In this document: piece by piece, positions 49,301 through 57,400 of the stretch
How positions within the stretch are numbered: the stretch's first letter is position 1
How the letters are laid out: each line of letters begins with the position of its first letter
Assembly (NCBI GenBank): GCA_017395085.1
Contig: JAFPWF010000017.1
Span: 64,001-128,000 of the forward strand
Length of the DNA stretch: 64,000 bases
Direction: 5' to 3'
From: Oscillospiraceae bacterium
GTDB taxonomy: Bacteria; Bacillota; Clostridia; Oscillospirales; Oscillospiraceae
Program-made: the position numbers and the translations under genes
Notes under the pieces: model-generated
Database searches by the model: none
The model's input: only the letters and a program-made list of their open reading frames with translations
What the model was told of the DNA's origin: nothing

Positions 49301-50935
49301 ATGCTGAAAGAGGGAAAAATCTATCTGGCAAAAGCTGAAAACCGGGAGCTGTTTCTGTTGCCGCAGATGACAAACCGTCACGGGCTGATTGCCGGAGCAA
49401 CCGGTACCGGCAAGACGGTAACCATGAAAGTCATGGCAGAGTCTTTTTCTGATATGGGCGTACCGGTATTCCTAGCAGATGTCAAAGGGGATCTCTCCGG
49501 GATGTGCCTGCCGGGAAGCGATTCCGCTTCTGTGCATGACCGGATTCTGAAGCTCGGACTGGAAGAGGAATTTGAATTTCGGAGCTTCCCAACACGCTTT
49601 TGGGACATCTTCGGCGAGTTTGGTCATCCTGTGCGCGTCACGATTTCCGAAATGGGGCCGACACTGCTGGCACGTCTCCTGAACCTCACAGCCGTACAGA
49701 CCGGAGTGCTGAACATTGTATTTCGTGTGGCCGACGATCATGGCCTGCTTCTTCTTGACCTCAAGGATCTTCGCGCCATGCTGCAGTACGTAGGCGATAA
49801 TCGGGCGGAGTTTACCACGCTGTATGGCAATGTATCGGCTTCAAGCATCGGGGCGATCCAGCGTGCACTCCTTACCTTTGAGGAGGAGGGCGGGAAAGAC
49901 TTTTTCGGTGAGCCTGCGCTGGACATCCATGACTGGCTTCGAATCGGCCGCGGAGGGAAAGGCTACATCAATATTCTCTCAGCCGGAAGGCTGATTCAGA
50001 GCCCTACGGTGTATGCAACCTTTCTCCTTTGGATGATGACGGAATTGATGGAACGCTTGCCGGAAGTCGGTGATTTGGAAAAACCCCGAATTGTCTTCTT
50101 CTTTGACGAAGCGCACCTCCTGTTTACCGATTGCCCGAAGACCCTGGTACAAAAAATCGTCCAGACAGTCCGGCTGATTCGTTCGAAGGGCGTTGGCATC
50201 TACTTTGTCACGCAGAATCCTTCCGACCTGCCGGACGAGGTGCTGGCTCAGCTTTCCAACCGGGTGCAGCATGCTCTGCGTGCGTATACTCCTGCCGAAC
50301 AGAAATCGGTCCGTGCTGCGGCAAAGGGCTTCCGTGAAAACCCGTTATTCGATACGGAAACCGCATTAAAAGAACTCGGAGTCGGCGAAGCACTGGTCAG
50401 TTTTCTGGATAACGAGGGAATCCCTGCTCCGGTGGAACGTGCGCATATTCTCCCTCCGCAGAGTCTGTCCGGCGTGATTGAAAAACCCGTGATGCAGACT
50501 TTTATTCTTGCAGACGAGTTTGAGCAGAAATACCGTGAAAGCTATGATCGAGAATCGGCATATGAGATCATTATCAGTGCCTATGAAGAACTGGAAGAGC
50601 AGCGTGTCCGCGCGAAGGAAGAAGCAGAAGCTGAGAAAGAACGCCTGAAAGCGGAAGCGCTTGCAGAAAAGCAGCGACAGAAAGACAAAGAAGCAGCTGT
50701 GAAGGCGGCGGAACGGGAGGCGGAAAAGAGAAGGAAAACCATGGAGCGCGCTGCCAGAGCGGCGACGACATCCGTGGCGCATTCCGTCAGTTCCAACATC
50801 GTAAACTCCGTGATGGGCGGAAAACAGACGGATACAAAAACCATCATGAAGCGTGCTGCGACAAGCGCACTGAGCTCGGTGATGCGGAATGGAAGCAGTT
50901 CCATCATTCGCGGATTGCTTGGAAATATAAAGTAA
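49301..50935 (+). CDS. HerA/YjgR-like NTPase (DUF853)
   Basis: A 544-aa RecA-fold motor ATPase of the HerA-FtsK type. Walker A is 'GATGTGKTVT' (residues 32-41), Walker B is 'RIVFFFDEAHLLF', and 'GIYFVTQNPSDLP' with 'RVQHALRAYTP' follow, matching YjgR/DUF853. From about residue 430 it becomes a highly charged Glu/Lys/Arg coiled coil, then an Ala/Ser tail. I start at 49301 after GAGGGAG, because the longer frame from 49166 includes the promoter. Partner nuclease genes (NurA) are absent, so a repair or secretion role is open. Confidence 0.88.
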   Translation: MLKEGKIYLAKAENRELFLLPQMTNRHGLIAGATGTGKTVTMKVMAESFSDMGVPVFLADVKGDLSGMCLPGSDSASVHDRILKLGLEEEFEFRSFPTRFWDIFGEFGHPVRVTISEMGPTLLARLLNLTAVQTGVLNIVFRVADDHGLLLLDLKDLRAMLQYVGDNRAEFTTLYGNVSASSIGAIQRALLTFEEEGGKDFFGEPALDIHDWLRIGRGGKGYINILSAGRLIQSPTVYATFLLWMMTELMERLPEVGDLEKPRIVFFFDEAHLLFTDCPKTLVQKIVQTVRLIRSKGVGIYFVTQNPSDLPDEVLAQLSNRVQHALRAYTPAEQKSVRAAAKGFRENPLFDTETALKELGVGEALVSFLDNEGIPAPVERAHILPPQSLSGVIEKPVMQTFILADEFEQKYRESYDRESAYEIIISAYEELEEQRVRAKEEAEAEKERLKAEALAEKQRQKDKEAAVKAAEREAEKRRKTMERAARAATTSVAHSVSSNIVNSVMGGKQTDTKTIMKRAATSALSSVMRNGSSSIIRGLLGNIK

Positions 50936-50946
50936 AATTATAAAGC

Positions 50947-50988
50947 AAAAAAGCTACGAGCCCGCATTATGCGGGCTCGTAGCTTTTT
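50947..50988. terminator. Bidirectional terminator overlapping the 108-aa gene
   Basis: An 18-bp perfect stem with 5-nt loop and T/A runs on both sides, between convergent genes. The last codons of the minus-strand gene (SYEPA and stop) lie inside the stem and loop. Confidence 0.92.
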
Positions 50989-51293
50989 CCGGTCGGGTTG
51001 CCGTCAGCGTCATAGTCAATGTCTTCCATCAGTGCAGGGTCGACGCGGCTTCGTTTTTTAATTGTCAGCCCCTTTCCCTGTAGGTTGAACACCCAGATTT
51101 TGGAATTCGGGAAGTCTGGATCCTGCTTGCGGAATACGCCGGTTTCATTCAGCGCGCAGAACTTTGCACGGCCTTCCGCAGTATCCAGAAGATCACCGGG
51201 ACCGTTATAGTATAAAGGATCTTTCGCAGCTTTTTTCTTAAATTCCTCCCAGTCTCCATCTGCGGCTTTCATGACATCTTCCGGCTGTATCAT
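50967..51293 (-). CDS. Small protein of unknown function (108 aa)
   Basis: A 108-aa acidic, soluble-looking protein with no signal peptide or membrane helix. I do not recognise it. It reads as a compact domain with 'DPLYYNGPGDLLDTAEGRAK' in the middle and a C-terminal 'DYDADGNPTGKSYEPA'. AGGAGG precedes the ATG, so it is probably expressed. Its stop codon lies in the loop of the terminator shared with the NTPase gene. Confidence 0.7.
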   Translation of the reverse strand: MIQPEDVMKAADGDWEEFKKKAAKDPLYYNGPGDLLDTAEGRAKFCALNETGVFRKQDPDFPNSKIWVFNLQGKGLTIKKRSRVDPALMEDIDYDADGNPTGKSYEPA

Positions 51294-51396
51294 TGTTATG
51301 ACGCCTCCTTTTTCATGTTTTGCTAATCTAGATTATCATCTGACTTTTAAAAAAACAAGTAGGGGATATAAATAATAAATCATAAAACTGGCAGAA

Positions 51397-51425
51397 TTGA
51401 CATGCAACTTGATTTTGTCTATACT
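51397..51425 (+). promoter_or_regulatory. Promoter of the giant surface protein gene
   Basis: TTGACA (51397-51402), 17 bp, TATACT (51420-51425). The leader is about 40 nt and ends with GGGGG before the ATG. Confidence 0.85.
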
Positions 51426-51471
51426 CAAATCAGAATATATATAGACGAACTAACCTTTTGGGGGATTTCAA

Positions 51472-54400
51472 ATGAGAGTTTCAATACTGGCAAAAATAAT
51501 CGGAATCATCATATTTGCTCTGGTGCTGTCTTTCTGTCTTATGCCTGGTTATGCTTTGGAAAAATCGGATTCTTATGATGATTTGCCTTTAGAAGAGTCT
51601 TACTTAATCACTTCTAAAAAAGAGGATGGAGAAGACAATGAAAGTTTCGAATCAGAATATCTTCCCGAAGAGGATGAAAGCAAAAAATTAAGTTCCGACG
51701 ACGCCGGGACCGATTCCGTCATTCTCAGTTTTTCCTATGATGAAAAAGCTCCAGATAATGCTCCAGAGCCGGAAACATCAGTTACGGTTGAGTCTGGTAA
51801 AATAGAGCTCATAGATGAGGAACCTGTTCTTGAAGACTATGTATTGCAGGGGTCTAAACTAAATGGGGTACCTGCCAGTAATGACGGAGTAATGCCTGAA
51901 GAAGATATTGAATTGGTTGAATCATTGTCAGAGTATATGCCTTCAGGGAGTGCAATAGCTGAATCTTATGACGGTATCGTTGCTTTCGCAAGCTGGGAAT
52001 GTGGTGTGTTTCCTTATGGAACGGGCTTACAAATTGAAGAAAAATCTCAAGCATATGCAAATGAAATAGGCAAACTTGCACTAGGTAATGATATACAGAT
52101 TGTTGATTCTGTAGCTGTAGATATTTCTTTTATCAATGAAGAGGAGGATTTATATAATCTACAACCAAATGATGATAGTATTGTTCATATTGAACTGGAA
52201 TTACCAAGGCCTTTGAAGGGTGATAAATTCTATTTAATCCATCAGAAGAATGATGGATCAATTGAGTTTATGAACAGCGCTGTTGTTTCTATCGAACGAT
52301 TTAGAGATGGAAGAATGCAGACAAGCGGAGTCAGTTTTGATAGTAATTGTTTTTCTGTTTATACCCTTTTGGGAACAGCAGAATCAGGCAGATTTGCACG
52401 ACGCACATATGAGTTTATTGTGAATGAAACTCTATTTTCAACGCAGACCATCACTAAAGAAGATACTCTACTTGATCCCGGAATACCATCGCTCACTGAG
52501 GATCAGGATTTTATTGGATGGTATAGAGCTGATGATCCAGACCAGACTCTGCTTACAATTGAAGATCTTAGATATGAATTTGCTTTATCAGTTGTGCATG
52601 AGGGCGAAACGATCAGATTGATTGCCCGGATTCTAACAACCTGTACGGTTACATATCAGGATGAGAGTGATACGGTTATGAAAACCGTGAAAGTATATGA
52701 TGGAGATGATTTCTTAGTATCAGAGAAATATGAGCCAGATGATACTTCAAAAGTATTTAAAGGCTGGCTTTGGGAAGATACTCTATATCCGCTGGGAGAG
52801 ACTATTCAAACTGTTTCTTCCAATATCGTATTAACTCCGAAACTGGTGAACACATTCCTGATTTCATTCGACAAAAACTGTGTTGATGACTCTTTTCCAA
52901 ATATTCCTTCTGTTGTTGCAGAAGAAGGAACAGCTATATCTTCCTGTCTTCCGGATGCTGGGCAAATGATCCGTCTCGGCTATGATTTCGATGGCTGGTT
53001 TCGAGCAATCAATGATAACGGCAATATAATACTGGAAGATAAGGAGGTAAGCGAAGGCGTTGTCGCAGAAGCAGAAACCTTTTACGCAAAATGGAAACCG
53101 GGAAATGAGACTGGTTACATCGTAAAAATCTGGAAACAAAGTATTGAGGACGACTACCGGATCGGTTTAACGGAGGAAAGCCCCTATTTTGATCCGGCTC
53201 ATGATATGTCTGAAGAACAGAAAAAATATGTTTTCGACCAGGCCTTTCAACTGAGTGGAATAACCGGTTCTGATGTGTTAACTGCAGAGAGTATTGAAGA
53301 TTTTATTAATCCGGATGAAGGTTTTGTTTATCAGAAAACTGTAATTCAAAACGGAATTGGCAGTAATAACTCTGGAATTTCGGAAGAAGGGAACACAATC
53401 GCCAATATCTATTTGGACAGACAAATCTGGTCGCTGTCTTTCGATGACATCCAGCATACAGAATATACATTGAAAGAAACAGAAGCAGCCAGTCCAAATA
53501 TCGAATTCGGAAAAAAAGACCAGGGAGATTATTTCCCGATCTATTATTTGCTGCGTCCGGTAGGAAATCTAACGACACGTGAAGAACCATCTGTTCAATA
53601 TGGAATCGATGAGAATGGCAACGCGTTTCCAATCTATCTTATGAAAACAACCGTTTTTGAAGTCCGAACAACAAATGGAGGGACACAATACGGAAAAGAT
53701 CAGTATTCAAACGAATATTTTAAGATATTCTATGTAAACGATGCCTGGCGATATGAAGATAATGCTGATGCTCAGGAGTATTCAGGCATCAGATACTACG
53801 CCCATGGAACAAAGAAGTGTTGGGTAAAAAGTAACAGTGGTTATGGCGTAGAATATGGCGAGACTAATAAAAGGTATTTAAACGCAGAGTACGGATGGTA
53901 TAACGGGTATGATCTCAATGCCGACCGGTATACAGGAGATCATTATATACTCAGTACGGTAACAAGAGAATATGGGCCTTTTACAGGTCTATATGGTCAA
54001 AGTTTTGAAATGTATGGTTATACTTGGCCAAGTGAAGAAGTATGGGATGATGTTCCGTATCTGTATGTATTTGAAAACCCGGAGATCTTCAATTCAATTT
54101 TAGATGACGGAATTCGATATCGTACCCTGAGTGAGGCAAATTCAAATTCTGAATCGAGAAAGATCACAGTACAGTACTATACTAAAAGCACAGATAATAT
54201 GTTTACAAGTAGCGGCACGTCTTCTTTTTATCTTGAAGCCAATTCGGACTGTAAAGTGTCGAATCCATACGCCGGTGTGACTTTCTTTGATTTTTATTGG
54301 GGCAATACCGCGGATTATCCCGGAGATAATGCTGGATGGGTGGAGGCAATTGCAGCAGATAATAACAATTATTCCTGTGGCAACGGAGACGGCAATTCGT

Positions 54401-57400
54401 TTCTCCATCTCCGTTTTGTTCCAAATACTTATCATCTAATCTTCAGAGACTCCGAGAATCAGGAAGAACTCAAGACAATTTCAGTTTCATATGGAAACAA
54501 TTATTCTGATTACCAGAATGAAGCTCCGCTGAATTTAACTAAACCGGACCATGTATTTAACGGCTGGTTTCTGGATCGCAGTTGTACGGAAAGGTTTGAT
54601 TGGAATGGAGTTGTAGCATTATCAGATAAAACATTATATGCCGGATGGGAAAAATGTAATTACCGAATTGAAATTGATCTCTGTGACGATCAGTATTCAC
54701 AGGCTACTTTTATAGGAGAAAAGAGTTTTCTTGTACAGGCAGGCAGAACTGTTTCTCTGGAAATACCGGAAAGAAACGGTTACCGTTTTCTCGGGTTCTA
54801 TACTGATCATCTGTATACGAACAGATTTGACGATACAACGCCGGTTATATCTGCATTGTCAGGGCTGGATCATGATTACCCGAAATCTGATGAATATCTG
54901 AATGGAAAGACGTTTAACGGGGCTTTGATTCACGGGCCGGAGAATGGTTCAGATCATGTAGCAGGAAAACTCGCACTGTTTGCCAAATGGGAAAAGATTG
55001 AAACTGTAATAGTTAGAATTGTATACGATGCGAACGGCGGAGCGAATGCACCGGTTGATTCTGCTGACTATTTCGGAATGGATTATGCTGCCGCACATTC
55101 AATCTGCACTCCGCCTGAGGGAATGGCTTTCCTGTGCTGGATATATATTGATTCAGAAACAGGATTAGAGACTGAAGTTTATCCGGGACATTATTTTGCC
55201 CTGCAGCGAGCCAGCATGATCGGATCAGAGGAAAACGGCAATATAATAAGAACCATCACGCTGAAGGCGAAGTATGTTGAACAGCAGAAACCGGAAGATG
55301 TGACGGTGATTTTTGATCCGAACGGTGGTTCAGGCGAGTACAGGTTCAAAGTACCGGCGAATGAAGAATTTGCCATGCCTTCACAGATGGACACGGGTTT
55401 TATACGAGAAGGCTATGTGTTGATCGGCTGGAATACTGAAATTGATGGCTCCGGGGTCGCATTCGAAGTTGGTGATTGCGCAGCTGCAAACACAAATGGA
55501 TTAAACTGCCTCTATGCAATATGGGACAGGCAAATAACTTTCACTTTCAGAGTAAATGATTCGTCGCTTGGCGAAGTCAGTGCTGAAGAAATTTGCATCC
55601 TTGAACATTCGAATCAGATCATCTCGGTAACTGTGGCTGCAAATGATCATGCTTTCTTCGTCAGGTGGGAGGCAAATCATAAAACAGTTGGCACGGAGGA
55701 TACTCTGATCCTTACAAAACCGGCAGGAGGATGGGAATCGGAGGAATATCTTGCAGTTCTTGAAAAAGAGACCAGTATGGTTATATTTGATTTGGGCTCT
55801 GCAGATGCTACGATTGATACGTCAACAATTCAGAAGATTCCGTTCGGGGAAAGGGCAGTTCGCCCCATAGATCCGGAACGGAACAGTTTTCGCTTTGGGG
55901 GATGGATGCTGAATGGAGATGAATACGATTTTTCAAAGCCGGTGATCGGAGATTTGACACTGACTGCAAAATGGCTCAGAGAGTATACAGTCAGTTATTC
56001 TGTTTTCTCAAACGAAAACGGCACTCTGCTGAACGTAGCACTGCCTCCGGATAAAGGATATCTTCCGGGTGAAAAAGTTTTTCTTCCGGGAGAACCGGGG
56101 GCTCCGGAAGGATATGGCATTTTCAGCGGTTGGAGAACAAATGATGCTCAGATTCAGAATAACGATTTCTATATGCCGTCACACGATGTTGGAATTAGTG
56201 GTACTTATACACCGATCAGATACCAAATCAGCTATAATTTGGACGGTGGTTACACAAATCAAAACAATCCTGATTCCTATACAGTGGAAAGTGAAACGAT
56301 CGTATTGTCCAATCCGGTGAAAAATGGATATGTTTTTTCAGGCTGGTCTGATCTGAACGGCACAGACACTTTGACAGAGCTTGTCATTGAAAACGGAAGC
56401 ACAGGCAACCGAAGCTATACTGCCGTCTGGACTCCATCCAGCGATACGCCTTATCAGCTCATTGTTCATTACCCGGATGGTTGGATTCTGACGGATACGA
56501 TTGAAGATGCTGAAACAAATGCAGAACAACGGATTATAACCTATCTGTGCCGCGGTACTACAGATACCGAAGTAAATACTGTAAAGTATCAAATCCCGGA
56601 AGACATGCGGCTTGTCTATGACGAGAGGAATTCGGCAAATGTATCTCATGGGATCATTGCCGCAGACGGAACGCTTAAGCTTCATGTATATCTGAAATAT
56701 GCTGACTACAGTTATACGTTGGAATATTGCCTGAAAGATACGGAAAGAGTCGTAGCAACGAAAATAGGAAAAGTGCAACCGGATTCTGATGGAAAAGCTA
56801 CTCTTCCAATCAATTTGGATGATGCCGTTGTGGAGGATTCTTACACAGAGTATATACCGTTCATGGAAACAGACGGAATTGAAGAGGTGATAATTGAAAA
56901 AAATAATTCAGCAATTCGTATTCCGGTAATTTTGAGAGTCGTTATCGATCGGCTTGAAAATAGAGAAGACTATGAAAACGGCAGCGTTCAGTATGGGTAC
57001 TCACCGGGAGAAATCATCGGTACCGGCCTAACAACTGTTTCACCCGACGGGCGGACTGCTGTAAGCGGGCTGCTGCCGGGAGATAGCCTGTTGTTGGATT
57101 ATGTTCCGGCATCGGGAGAAAAAGCAGGAACTTATCTGGCTTCATACAACGATGCGCTTTTCAAAAATGGAGAAGAAATATTATCCTGCTACAGTTTCAG
57201 CGGCTTCAATCCGACTGTGATGGGAAAACTGACGATTCTGGAAACTGTATCAGTTACGTGGATGAACGGCGACACAGTTCTTTGGACAGACACATTTGTT
57301 CATCCGGGGACTGTACCGGAATTCAAAGGTGATACGCCAGAAAAAAACGGCACTGCCAAATACGAGTACAGTTTCAGCGGCTGGGAACCGGAACCTGCAG

